This document shows, piece after piece, positions 25,785 through 35,080 of a stretch of DNA of 64,000 bases. The notes below the pieces were generated by a model. It searched no databases. It was not told where the DNA came from and worked only from the letters and a program-made list of their open reading frames with translations. Every line of letters begins with the position of its first letter. Position 1 is the first letter of the stretch. A program made the position numbers and the translations under genes. This stretch comes from Psychromonas sp. MME1 (GTDB lineage Bacteria > Pseudomonadota > Gammaproteobacteria > Enterobacterales > Psychromonadaceae), in assembly GCF_041080865.1 (NCBI RefSeq), contig NZ_CP160906.1:2973629-3037628 (forward strand). The letters are read 5' to 3'.

Positions 25785-28700
25785 GTGAAAGAAACAATTC
25801 AAAATAATAACCTTAAGATAAAAAATCTGTTTTCTGGCTGTTTTATTGCCGCAAAGAGACTCTTTTTGTTAGTTGTCATCTGTTTTTGCGTCATAAAACC
25901 AACTTTTGCAGACCATGCCGATGTAAAAAACATAAGCCAGATTCAACCTTTTAGCCAATATTTAAAGCGTCCTAAAGTAACCATGATTTTAGATACAAAG
26001 CGCAGCTATTGGCAGCAAGTTGCTAAGTTTTCCAATATTGCAGCGGAGGACCTAAATATTGAATTGAATATCGTTTATGGTGATGGAACGGTTAATACCC
26101 TGCTTGATTTAGGTAAGCAAGCGATTAAAGAGCAAGTTCAAGGGCTTATTTTTGTGCCTATTTTAGGCCAAGGGGATGAGTTGCTCGATGCGGCTAATCA
26201 GCATGATATTCCTGTGATCACCTTACAATCAGACTTTAGGCAATCATCAACTTTATTAAGGGGGCTTTTCTCGAATTGGATAGGGCGTGTTCATGGCGAC
26301 GACTTCGTGACGGGCAGAAAAATTATTCAGCAATTGTTACCTCCGAGCAATATTGAGGATGATGAAACGCTGCTGATTATTGCCGGGTTGGAGAGTAGTG
26401 AGGAGGTGCAGAAGCGTATAAAGGGGATTGAAAAATATGTTAAAGAGCGTAATCCCAACACACAGCTCACTGTTGCTTATACTGATTGGAGTGCCGAGCA
26501 AGCCTTAGCTGCTTATCAAAATGCAGGGCCACAACAAAGCGTTATTGTGATGAATGCGGAAATGGCTTTAGCCGTTGCGGAGGCGGCAAAAAACGACCCA
26601 AGTGATGTAAAGCCTAAAATTGCGGCGATGAATTGGTTGCCTGGGATTGCTGATGCAATACAGGATAAAAGTATATATGCCGCCGTTGCAAATACCGAGT
26701 TTTATGGTGCCTTCGCCGTGGTGCTCATGTTTGATTATTTTCATGGTAAGGAAGCACAGCTACAAAACTTTGATTTTTCTATTTCGCCTTTGCTTGTGGC
26801 ACAAAATAGTTATATGGAATATCAAAAGCTATTAAGTTTTGATGATTTGCGGCCTGATTTTTTTCAGGTTTCACGGGCTTTAAATGATGATTTACTGGTG
26901 GCTGATTTTCGCGTTGAAAGCTTACTCCCTAACTCTCAAACGCAGTTATTTATAGCGACCTTATCACCACAGGAAAAAGCGTTTATTTTAAATCACCGTC
27001 TTATTCGGGTGGGGGTCGACCCAAAGGGGGGGCCATTAGATTTTATTGATGGTAACTCACATCATCAAGGGGTAATGGCCGATCTTATCAGAGAGGTTGT
27101 CCCCATCTTGCCGCTTAAATTTATCTTTGAAAATAAAGGATCCTGGAAAAATGCGCGGCAGGGGGTATTAAATGGACAGTTAGAGATGCTCTCTATTGTT
27201 GCCAATCACCCCTTGCGTCAAGAGGATATGTTACTGACTAATGAGTTATATCGAGTACCTCCGGCTATTATTACCCTCGATAGTACATACGGGATAGATA
27301 GCCTTAGCGATTTAAGCGGTAAACGGGTGAGTGTGGTTGATGGCAATATTACTCAATTGCAGCTGTTGGAGGATTATCCTGATATTCAATTGGTGCCATT
27401 TAAAAGTGTCGAGCTAGCCTTGCAGGCCGTGGTCGATAAAAAAACCACAGCGGCATTTGTGATTGCTCCCTCGGCAACGCCATTTCTTAACGCGGTTAAG
27501 TTTAATAATTTGCAAATTGTTGCCTTTTCCGATTATCGTTTTGGTCTCTCCATTGGAGTCCGTAATGACTTGCCCGAGCTTCAGAGTATATTAAATAAAG
27601 CTTTTTTAACGCTTCCTGAGAATAGAATTAAAGAAATTGAAAGTCGCTGGATACGTGACCAATACACTGTTGGTTTTAATAAACAGCAGGTGTGGGAGTG
27701 GGTGCAGCAGGCTGCATTTTCGGTTGTATTGATTCTTGTTTTTTTTAGTATATGGGCAAGTCGCTTAAAGCAAGAGGTTTCTCACCGAAAATTGACCGAA
27801 GCGCAATTAATAGCCAGTGCCAAAAAGTTCCAAGTGTTGTTTGAATCGGCGATTGAGCCTTGCGTTATATTGGATGAAAAAGAGAATATTTTTCAAATAA
27901 ACTCATCATTTGCTGAGTTGTTCGGGCTAACAGAAGTTAAGGCGATAGAAGGGAAAAGTCTTGCAGCTATTCACGCTGGCAACCCTAAGGTAAATGATAT
28001 ACATGAGCAATTTGCTCATGCCTTTAAGTTTGGCAGCTGTGCATTTGAAGTTGAAATGACAATATTAAATGGTGCGACTATTCCGATAGAAGTGCGTTTA
28101 AAGAAAATAGAGCTGGATGGGGAATTCTATATTCTCGCTTCTTTTCAAGATTTGAGCGAGCGGCGTCTGGTTAGTCAATTAATAGAAAGTGAGCGAGATA
28201 CCTTAAAGCAAGTGTTGGGTAATAGCCCCGTTGGGGTGTGGATGTGTCGCGATAAAACATGCCTGTATGTTAATCGCACTATGCTGAAAATGACAGGATT
28301 AAGGGTGGGTAATTCTTTATTAGATATTTTTGCTAATCACGAAGACTATATGAAAAATATCCATAGTATTGATTCTACATCAACGGATGTTGTCTTCGAA
28401 ACGATCATATTAGATGTCGATGGTAATAAACGTAATATGCTGATCACCACTTATCATGCTCAATATGATAATGGGTATGCTAATCTCTGCTGGGCGCAGG
28501 ACATTACCGAAAGTAAGCAAGCTCAATTAGAGCTCGCTACCGCTAAAGAGGGGGCTGAAGCAGCGAATGAAGCTAAGTCAAACTTCTTAGCCAATATGTC
28601 CCATGAAATACGCACCCCGATGAATGCGATTTTGGGTATGTCTTACTTGGCTCTACAAACAGACCTTTCTAGTAAGCAGCGTGATTATGTCTCGAAAGTG

Positions 28701-30737
28701 CATCAAGCCGCTTCTTCGTTGCTCGGTATCGTTAATGATATTTTAGATTTTTCAAAAATTGAAGCACATAAATTAGATATTGATAATATTGACTTCGACT
28801 TGTCCGATTTATTGAGTAATCTGCTCAATGTTTTAAGCCATAAACTCGATGAAAAGCAGATTGAATTTATTATCAATTTATCCAAAGATACGCCGCGTTA
28901 TTTACACGGTGATCCACTTCGCTTAAATCAAATTTTGATTAATTTTTGTAATAATGCCATTAAATTTTCACCAAATAATAGCGATGTATTGTTGAGTTGC
29001 ACCGTCAATAGCATAGGAAAAAATGCCGAACTGACTTTTTGCGTGGAAGATTTCGGAATTGGTATCTCGGAAAATCAGCAACGTCGATTATTCCGCTCCT
29101 TTGAGCAAGGAGATGCTTCGACATCTCGTAAGTTTGGTGGTACTGGGCTAGGGTTGGCTATCAGTAAGCGGTTGGCGGAGTTATTAGGGGGAGAAGTTTG
29201 GTGTGAAAGTGAATTAGGTCAAGGTAGCCGTTTTTATGTCAAGGTTCGCCTTGCCGTTGTTTCACATTTTGAATCAGAGGTTATATTTCAAGCGCTCGCG
29301 CAGCAGACGCTTATTTTAGCAGGCCTACCAGCGCGGGTAAGTTATATGCTGGCATCCTATGCGAAAATGGTCAATATGGATGCGATTGCATGTGACCATG
29401 AAAATTTAAAGGCAACCCTTGCGCAGGCAACTGATCGCGCTGTTGTTATGTGTGAAATTAGCGCTGTTAATGAATCGTTACTACAGACTTTATCCTTATA
29501 CCCGGAGACCAAACTACTGACCATTGGGCGTGTTAGTGAAGAGGAACTCGTCGATGATATTATTGCGCGTTATCCACAGACTCGTTTTCAAAGTAAACCT
29601 TTAACTCCGGTTGCCGTTGGCAACACGTTAATTGCCCTGTTAACTGATGACTCCGCTTTGACCAAACCCAAGGAGGACCATTCATTAGGCGCACTGAAAA
29701 AGAAGCTTGCAGGTGCGAATGTCTTACTGGTTGAGGACAATTTACTTAACCAACAGTTGGCAAAAGAGTACCTTGAACAAGCGAATATAAACGTCACCAT
29801 CGCCAATAACGGGCAGGAGGCGGTAAATCTAACGACACAACATCACTACGATTGCGTGTTAATGGACGGGCAAATGCCGGTGATGGATGGTTATCAGGCG
29901 ACAAAAAAAATCCGCGAGCGCTACTCGGCAGATCAATTACCCATTATCGCGATGACAGCTAATGCACTGAATGAAGATGTTGATCGCGCACTCAATTGTG
30001 GGATGAACAGCCAAATAAACAAACCGGTGCATATAAAAAATCTCTATCTTGAAATGGCGAAGTGGATCACAGTAACCGAAGTTAAGCCTTTGTTGCTGTT
30101 GGATAGCAAAGAAAATCGGTCATCGGAGGCGTTGACGTTACCGAAGATTGCGGGACTTAATTGTGAACATTTAAAAATGATGGTTAATGATGACATCCCT
30201 TTTGCGATCAAATTACTGGAGTTATTTGTCAGCTCTACGCGAAAATTATCTGCAGAAATTGAAGAGAGTATTCAGCAACGAGATGTAACTTGGCTGCTAC
30301 GTTCTTTACATACATTAAAAGGTATCTCTGCAAATATCGGTGCAGAGCAGCTTAGTAAGATTGCTTTACGGCATGAAAATGAGTTAAAAGCACAACAGGA
30401 AATTGATTTTAGCGACTGCTCTGAAAAGCTATTAAATCTACAATTAGAGCTGAATCAGCTAGTTGATGGCCTTGCACTATGGTTGTCAAGTAGACAGCAG
30501 CACGTTCAGCTAATAGAGATGGATGATCTGCAACTGAGACAATTACTTAATGACCTTCAACAGAGTTTAGAAGAAAGCAGTACAGACGCTTTAGATTGGA
30601 CCGAACAATTATCACAGGTGCCACAGTTACAATCGTATCGAAAAACATTAAATCAATTAAAAAAAGATGTAGAACAGTTTAATTTTGATCAAGCGTTGAA
30701 TAAATTAAGTGAGTTACGCACGAAAATGAATAGTTAA
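25785..30737 (+). CDS. Giant hybrid sensor histidine kinase with two periplasmic binding domains
   Basis: A 1650-residue protein with a GTG start. Order: signal/anchor (about 24-42); sugar-binding-like type I periplasmic domain (about 60-350); SBP_bac_3 amino-acid-binding-like domain (about 400-625); membrane helix (about 640-657); two PAS domains (about 680-795 and 805-915); HisKA with His940 in ANMSHEIRTPMN; HATPase with N-box FCNNAIKFS, DFGIGI and GTGLGL; a degenerate receiver-like stretch (about 1170-1290); receiver with Asp1361 (LMDGQMPVMDGY) and Lys1413; HPt with His1509 (RSLHTLKGIS). It probably phosphorylates the divergent HD-GYP regulator, linking two extracellular signals to cyclic-di-GMP. 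Ligands are unknown. Confidence 0.93.
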   Translation: MKETIQNNNLKIKNLFSGCFIAAKRLFLLVVICFCVIKPTFADHADVKNISQIQPFSQYLKRPKVTMILDTKRSYWQQVAKFSNIAAEDLNIELNIVYGDGTVNTLLDLGKQAIKEQVQGLIFVPILGQGDELLDAANQHDIPVITLQSDFRQSSTLLRGLFSNWIGRVHGDDFVTGRKIIQQLLPPSNIEDDETLLIIAGLESSEEVQKRIKGIEKYVKERNPNTQLTVAYTDWSAEQALAAYQNAGPQQSVIVMNAEMALAVAEAAKNDPSDVKPKIAAMNWLPGIADAIQDKSIYAAVANTEFYGAFAVVLMFDYFHGKEAQLQNFDFSISPLLVAQNSYMEYQKLLSFDDLRPDFFQVSRALNDDLLVADFRVESLLPNSQTQLFIATLSPQEKAFILNHRLIRVGVDPKGGPLDFIDGNSHHQGVMADLIREVVPILPLKFIFENKGSWKNARQGVLNGQLEMLSIVANHPLRQEDMLLTNELYRVPPAIITLDSTYGIDSLSDLSGKRVSVVDGNITQLQLLEDYPDIQLVPFKSVELALQAVVDKKTTAAFVIAPSATPFLNAVKFNNLQIVAFSDYRFGLSIGVRNDLPELQSILNKAFLTLPENRIKEIESRWIRDQYTVGFNKQQVWEWVQQAAFSVVLILVFFSIWASRLKQEVSHRKLTEAQLIASAKKFQVLFESAIEPCVILDEKENIFQINSSFAELFGLTEVKAIEGKSLAAIHAGNPKVNDIHEQFAHAFKFGSCAFEVEMTILNGATIPIEVRLKKIELDGEFYILASFQDLSERRLVSQLIESERDTLKQVLGNSPVGVWMCRDKTCLYVNRTMLKMTGLRVGNSLLDIFANHEDYMKNIHSIDSTSTDVVFETIILDVDGNKRNMLITTYHAQYDNGYANLCWAQDITESKQAQLELATAKEGAEAANEAKSNFLANMSHEIRTPMNAILGMSYLALQTDLSSKQRDYVSKVHQAASSLLGIVNDILDFSKIEAHKLDIDNIDFDLSDLLSNLLNVLSHKLDEKQIEFIINLSKDTPRYLHGDPLRLNQILINFCNNAIKFSPNNSDVLLSCTVNSIGKNAELTFCVEDFGIGISENQQRRLFRSFEQGDASTSRKFGGTGLGLAISKRLAELLGGEVWCESELGQGSRFYVKVRLAVVSHFESEVIFQALAQQTLILAGLPARVSYMLASYAKMVNMDAIACDHENLKATLAQATDRAVVMCEISAVNESLLQTLSLYPETKLLTIGRVSEEELVDDIIARYPQTRFQSKPLTPVAVGNTLIALLTDDSALTKPKEDHSLGALKKKLAGANVLLVEDNLLNQQLAKEYLEQANINVTIANNGQEAVNLTTQHHYDCVLMDGQMPVMDGYQATKKIRERYSADQLPIIAMTANALNEDVDRALNCGMNSQINKPVHIKNLYLEMAKWITVTEVKPLLLLDSKENRSSEALTLPKIAGLNCEHLKMMVNDDIPFAIKLLELFVSSTRKLSAEIEESIQQRDVTWLLRSLHTLKGISANIGAEQLSKIALRHENELKAQQEIDFSDCSEKLLNLQLELNQLVDGLALWLSSRQQHVQLIEMDDLQLRQLLNDLQQSLEESSTDALDWTEQLSQVPQLQSYRKTLNQLKKDVEQFNFDQALNKLSELRTKMNS

Positions 30738-30748
30738 TTCCCTAAAGA

Positions 30749-30777
30749 AAGCCGCTACTATCGCTAGCGGCATTTCT
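30749..30777. terminator. Bidirectional terminator between the hybrid kinase gene and corA
   Basis: GCCGCTA (30751-30757) pairs with TAGCGGC (30765-30771), with AAAGAAA on the left and ATTTCT on the right. It sits between two convergent genes and could serve both. Confidence 0.7.
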
Positions 30778-30790
30778 ATAGGGCATTAAA

Positions 30791-31762
30791 TTATAGCCAA
30801 CGTTTTTTCTTGAAAAATATCACCAAGCCTAATGCGATGATTGCCATTATGCCAAGTAGGTAGAAATAGCCATATTGCGCTTTTAGTTCTGGCATATACG
30901 AAAAATTCATTCCGTATATACCTGCCAAAAAACTTAACGGTACGAAGATAGCAGTGATCACCGTTAATGCCTGCATAGTCTCATTGAGTTGATGCGATGT
31001 TATTGATATATAAGCATTAATGATGTCACCGCAGATGTCATAATACATCTGAGACAAACTCAGGAGGCGCTGTAACCGTTCTTGCATATCGGTGAGATAA
31101 TGAGATTCAGCCTTACCGATGATCGTCGTGCCATCTCCGATCAGCGATTTAAGCTCAGAACCAATATTAAGGTGGTAGTTAAAGGTGCGTTTTAGCTTAG
31201 TTAAACGCGAGCTATATAGAGTGAGTTTCTGCATCATTTGGTCTGAACCCTGAATTTGAAAGGCATCTTCAATCGCTTCTAAGGTATCTTCAAATTGTAA
31301 TAACGCTTCAATATAGGCACCACTACTGTAATGAAAAATGCGTAAAGCGAGGGTCATCGGACTCGTTTTTAATAGTTTCTCCCCTTCGTTATTAAAAAGA
31401 TTATTGATTGTCTCTGATTTTTTATCATGGCGTGTAATTAAAATTCGTTTTCCAACAAATAGGCCTATCGGTAATAATTCAAATTCAAGCTGCGACTTGG
31501 TGGAAAATATCTCTCGATAAATCATAAAAATATAGTTATCGAATAATTCAATTTTTGGAGGGTGGCGGTTATCCCTGACTGCATCTTCTATCGCTAATGG
31601 ATGGCAACCGAGTTGCTCTAATATCAGGTGTTCTTGATCGCTATCGTGTTCATTAATATCAAGCCAGAGCAAGCCATTATCATCTTTTTGCCATTCTTTG
31701 ATGAGCTCACTTCCACCGTATTTGGCATCTAAATTTTTGGCGATAAATATACATTGAATCAT
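30791..31762 (-). CDS. corA: CorA-family magnesium/cobalt transporter
   Basis: A 323-residue CorA-type channel. The soluble N-terminal domain contains HPLAIEDAVRDNRHPPKIELF, typical of the family. The C-terminus has two membrane helices, with the signature YGMNF at the end of the first (AGIYGMNFSYMPE) and a basic tail FFKKKRWL. The GMN motif forms the magnesium selectivity filter. It is a single-gene unit, convergent with the hybrid kinase gene. Confidence 0.93.
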   Translation of the reverse strand: MIQCIFIAKNLDAKYGGSELIKEWQKDDNGLLWLDINEHDSDQEHLILEQLGCHPLAIEDAVRDNRHPPKIELFDNYIFMIYREIFSTKSQLEFELLPIGLFVGKRILITRHDKKSETINNLFNNEGEKLLKTSPMTLALRIFHYSSGAYIEALLQFEDTLEAIEDAFQIQGSDQMMQKLTLYSSRLTKLKRTFNYHLNIGSELKSLIGDGTTIIGKAESHYLTDMQERLQRLLSLSQMYYDICGDIINAYISITSHQLNETMQALTVITAIFVPLSFLAGIYGMNFSYMPELKAQYGYFYLLGIMAIIALGLVIFFKKKRWL

Positions 31763-31826
31763 AACGTTAACCTTTGCCCATAGCAGTAATGAGGGTGATA
31801 GTGTTAAATCGTAAATATATACCCAT

Positions 31827-31864
31827 GTTACCTCAAGATGCCAGACAAAGTATCTTGAGGTAAC
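31827..31864. repeat. Perfect 13 bp inverted repeat upstream of corA
   Basis: GTTACCTCAAGAT (31827-31839) and ATCTTGAGGTAAC (31852-31864) flank a 12-base centre. It lies between corA and the 3' end of nasA, with no T-run. It may be an operator for corA, or part of a nasA transcript end. Confidence 0.6.
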
Positions 31865-31935
31865 TTGGATATAAAGTGTTTAGACTAACGATTAATAATA
31901 ATTAAGCAAGGTGATCATGGTTTGATTTGCGAGCT

Positions 31936-31982
31936 GCGCCCTGCCGGGCAAGGAAGTTGCCCTTAGCATTTCGGCGGGCTTT
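31936..31982. other. GC-rich nested hairpin downstream of nasA
   Basis: In an AT-rich region, GGGCAA (31946-31951) pairs with TTGCCC (31957-31962), inside an outer GCCC/GGGC plus GCC/GGC pairing (31938-31945 with 31973-31979). It starts 11 bp beyond the nasA stop. It could stabilise or end the nasA message, or be a repeat element. No clear T-run follows. Confidence 0.4.
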
Positions 31983-31992
31983 CCAAAATAGC

Positions 31993-34683
31993 TTATGCGC
32001 TGTAACTAAGAGAGTAATCTGCAACGAGTTGTTGAATGTCTGGCAGGCAACTACCGCAACCCGTCCCCGCTCCTGTGCAGTCGCTGATGGCTTGCACTGT
32101 TTTTAATTGTTTGTCTTTAATTGCCGACTTAATCGTATTTTCCCCCACCTGTTTACAGGCGCAGATAATTTTTCCTGCGGCTAATTTTCCTTTAACAACA
32201 CCGGATACGAACGATAGCTCAACGTCGTGATCTGCGCGAATATCTAGTAAATTTTGCATCCACTCTAACGGCTGATTTTGCAAATTGTTGGACGCGATAT
32301 AGGCACCGAGAATTTGTTTGTTATGTATATGAGCATAGCGATAAAGGGGAGTGTTATGGTCATCTGAGCGGCTATAATTTAAGGTTTTTCCACTTTTTTT
32401 GGCTAATAAATTATGTAATTTTACGCACAGTTGTTGTGCCGGTAGTTGTGCAGCAATACGGTATAAGTAACCGTTACTGACCTTTTGTTTAATCCAATAA
32501 GCAAAGGCATCGACATTTAACGGTTCGTCGCTTAACAGTAAGGCTTCACTCTGATATGGCCATTTTTGAATAGCAACAGGGGTTGTTTTAAATTCTGGTT
32601 GTCCCGAATAGCTATCTTTGTGGGCTGGTATTAAGGCGCAGACACTACTTAGTTTTGCGTTACTTTGATTCCAATGTATCGGCATGAACAATTGTTGTGG
32701 TTGTATTCGAGTGGATATTACTACGCGTGCTAAGGCCTTACCATAGTGATTACTTAGCATGGCGATATCACCATTGTTGAGTTGCTGTTGTTGTGCATCA
32801 GAAGGATGGATATTGACAAATGGTTCTGCAATATGTGCACTCAAACGACTCGATAAACCTGTTCGTGTCATGGTATGCCATTGGTCACGGATACGTCCAC
32901 TATTGAGTAGGAAGGGGTGGTTGTTATCGCAAACCCCCTTGGGTTTTTGATGTGTCACCGCGATAAATTGCGCTTTTTTGGAGGGAGTAAAAAAAACATT
33001 ATCACTAAACATGCGTTGGTGAATGATCTTTTTTTGCAACTTGGTGACGGGCCACTGTTGTGGTGTCAGTTGGCTATATCCTTGCGCATCTAAGTGTGTT
33101 AAACCGATTAGGTTTAGGTCTCTATTTTTACCATTTTCATTACCAAGGGTCGTCATGCGTGCATATTCATTAAATATCTCTCCTTCATGAAGGTAGCTAA
33201 AATGTCGAGAAAATCCCATCCGTTTGGCGACTTCACTAATGATCCACCAATCAGGCTTACCTTCCCCTGGTGTTGGTAAAAGGCGTCGCTGCCTTGAAAT
33301 ACGACGTTCGGAATTGGTCACCGTACCTGATTTTTCACTCCATCCCTGGGCGGGAAGTAATACGCTGGCATATTTGCTGGTGGCCGTCTCTTTAATGCAA
33401 TCGGAGACAACAACGAGTGGGCATTTTTGTAATGCGGCAATAATTTTATTGCTATTGGGTAGACTCACCACGGGATTGGTTGCCATGATCCACACCGCTT
33501 TAATCTTGCCATCATACATGGCATCGAAAAGATCAATGGCCTGTAACCCAGGGGCTTTTGCTACTGTATTGCTTTGCCAAAAGTCACTAATTAAACGATG
33601 CTCTTCTGGGTTGTTGAACTCCATGTGTGCAGCCAGTGTATTCGCTAATCCACCCACTTCACGTCCGCCCATTGCATTAGGTTGCCCCGTCACTGAAAAT
33701 GGTCCCATGCCTGCTTTACCAATGCGGCCAGTTGCTAAGTGGCAGTTTAAAATGCTATTGACCTTATCACTGCCCTGTGAAGATTGGTTAACTCCTTGAG
33801 AATAGATGGTGATGACCTTTTCGGTATTTGCAAATTGCTTATAGAAGCGGGTTAGTAATGTTTTGGAAATCGTTAATCTATCAAGAAAGTCACGTTCATC
33901 TTGGCAATCTTGTTGTGCATTTTTTAGGGCGTCTTGAAAGCCTTCGCAGTAGCTATCAATGTAATTTGGGTTGATTTTTTGCTCGGCGACTAAATGACAA
34001 AGCAGACCATTAAATAAAGCGACATCGCTGCCTGGTTGTATTGCGAGATGTAGGTCTGCAATTGCACTGCTATCCGTTTTACGGGGGTCAATAACGACAA
34101 TAAATAGCTCAGGTCGTAGCTTTTTTGCTGCTTTTAAGCGTTGAAATAGAACAGGATGACACCAAGCTAAATTTGAACCGGTGATCACGACCATATCGGC
34201 ATGATCAAGGTCTTCGTAGCATATTGGGACGGTATCACTTCCAAAAGCGCGTTTATGTCCAACGACGGAAGATGACATGCACAGGCGCGAGTTTGTATCT
34301 ATATTGGCGCTACCAATAAATCCTTTCATTAATTTATTAGCGACATAATAATCTTCTGTTAAGAGTTGTCCTGAAACATAAAAGGCTACAGCATCAGGGC
34401 CGTGCTCGGCAATGATATCGGAAAATTGTTGTGCGACATGATCTAGCGCAGTTGACCAATTTGTCTCTTGACCCTCTAGGCTTGGGTGTAATAAGCGTCC
34501 TTCATGACTAACCGTTTCACCTAGTGCCAATCCTTTTGAGCATAGTTTTCCATAATTAGCAGGGTGTGCAATATCTCCACGTATATCTACTCCACCCTGT
34601 GCATTACTTTTTGCTTCGATACCACAGCCAACACCACAATATGCGCAGGTTGTTTTTGTCCAGCTGTTATTTTCCATGGCCAT
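31993..34683 (-). CDS. nasA: Assimilatory nitrate reductase catalytic subunit
   Basis: An 896-residue molybdopterin oxidoreductase that reduces nitrate to nitrite in the cytoplasm. The N-terminal 4Fe-4S site is TTCAYCGVGCGIEA plus Cys in YGKLCSKG. Cofactor-binding segments include NSRLCMSSSVVGHKRAFGSD and GPFSVTGQPNAMGGREVGGL, and a dinucleotide-binding domain follows from about 600. The C-terminus (about 845-896) is a BFD-like [2Fe-2S] module, CACKQVGENTIK ... TGAGTGCGSCLPDIQ, found in NasA of enteric and marine bacteria. There is no signal peptide. A sigma-54-like promoter lies 38 bp upstream, and nirB/nirD are divergent. No nitrate transporter gene is in the window. Confidence 0.95.
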   Translation of the reverse strand: MAMENNSWTKTTCAYCGVGCGIEAKSNAQGGVDIRGDIAHPANYGKLCSKGLALGETVSHEGRLLHPSLEGQETNWSTALDHVAQQFSDIIAEHGPDAVAFYVSGQLLTEDYYVANKLMKGFIGSANIDTNSRLCMSSSVVGHKRAFGSDTVPICYEDLDHADMVVITGSNLAWCHPVLFQRLKAAKKLRPELFIVVIDPRKTDSSAIADLHLAIQPGSDVALFNGLLCHLVAEQKINPNYIDSYCEGFQDALKNAQQDCQDERDFLDRLTISKTLLTRFYKQFANTEKVITIYSQGVNQSSQGSDKVNSILNCHLATGRIGKAGMGPFSVTGQPNAMGGREVGGLANTLAAHMEFNNPEEHRLISDFWQSNTVAKAPGLQAIDLFDAMYDGKIKAVWIMATNPVVSLPNSNKIIAALQKCPLVVVSDCIKETATSKYASVLLPAQGWSEKSGTVTNSERRISRQRRLLPTPGEGKPDWWIISEVAKRMGFSRHFSYLHEGEIFNEYARMTTLGNENGKNRDLNLIGLTHLDAQGYSQLTPQQWPVTKLQKKIIHQRMFSDNVFFTPSKKAQFIAVTHQKPKGVCDNNHPFLLNSGRIRDQWHTMTRTGLSSRLSAHIAEPFVNIHPSDAQQQQLNNGDIAMLSNHYGKALARVVISTRIQPQQLFMPIHWNQSNAKLSSVCALIPAHKDSYSGQPEFKTTPVAIQKWPYQSEALLLSDEPLNVDAFAYWIKQKVSNGYLYRIAAQLPAQQLCVKLHNLLAKKSGKTLNYSRSDDHNTPLYRYAHIHNKQILGAYIASNNLQNQPLEWMQNLLDIRADHDVELSFVSGVVKGKLAAGKIICACKQVGENTIKSAIKDKQLKTVQAISDCTGAGTGCGSCLPDIQQLVADYSLSYSA

Positions 34684-34720
34684 AGAATCCCTATCTATTG
34701 ATATAAATTAAATGATATAG

Positions 34721-34737
34721 AGCAAAGAGCAGACCAA
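34721..34737 (-). promoter_or_regulatory. Candidate sigma-54 promoter of nasA
   Basis: The minus strand reads TTGGTCTGCTCTTTGCT. GG and GC have the exact -24/-12 spacing, and the TTGCT part is perfect; the GCAC part of the -24 box is weak. It lies 38 bp before the nasA start, the correct distance for a short leader. Confidence 0.55.
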
Positions 34738-34873
34738 GTCGTCTTTTTTTTATCTATTCGCCTACCTAAAACTTATTTCTTCTTTATTATCAATAACTAA
34801 AAACCCTAAAATGAACTGTCTTTAAATGGACATGTTGTTAATTAAATGTAAATGAATTGTTTTCGCTATATCT

Positions 34874-34880
34874 TGGTGCA
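34874..34880 (+). promoter_or_regulatory. Possible NtrC half-site between nasA and cobA
   Basis: TGGTGCA equals half of the NtrC consensus (TGCACC-N5-GGTGCA type). The other half is poor. It lies about 140 bp from each sigma-54 candidate, an enhancer-like distance. Otherwise 34684-35080 is AT-rich non-coding DNA with two T-runs before the cobA promoter. Confidence 0.3.
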
Positions 34881-35016
34881 GCCTCCATTTTAAAAACACC
34901 ATGATTGAACATTGTCTCAGTTAAAGGGATGTGTTGAGCAATTTTAAAACTTTTGTTAGTTATGTAATTAATTGAATAATATATCTTTGTTTGTTTTTTT
35001 AGGTTTTTTTTTTAGG

Positions 35017-35033
35017 TTGGCACTTAGCTTGCT
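35017..35033 (+). promoter_or_regulatory. Sigma-54 promoter of cobA-nirB-nirD
   Basis: TTGGCACTTAGCTTGCT matches the sigma-54 consensus YTGGCACGRNNNTTGCW at all but two of its defined positions, with correct -24/-12 spacing. It predicts a transcript start near 35044, 37 bp before the cobA ATG. A sigma-54 promoter implies an NtrC-type activator and nitrogen control. Confidence 0.8.
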
Positions 35034-35080
35034 GTTAATGAATAAATGGATGTTAATTATTTGTTAAATAACAAGGGGCG

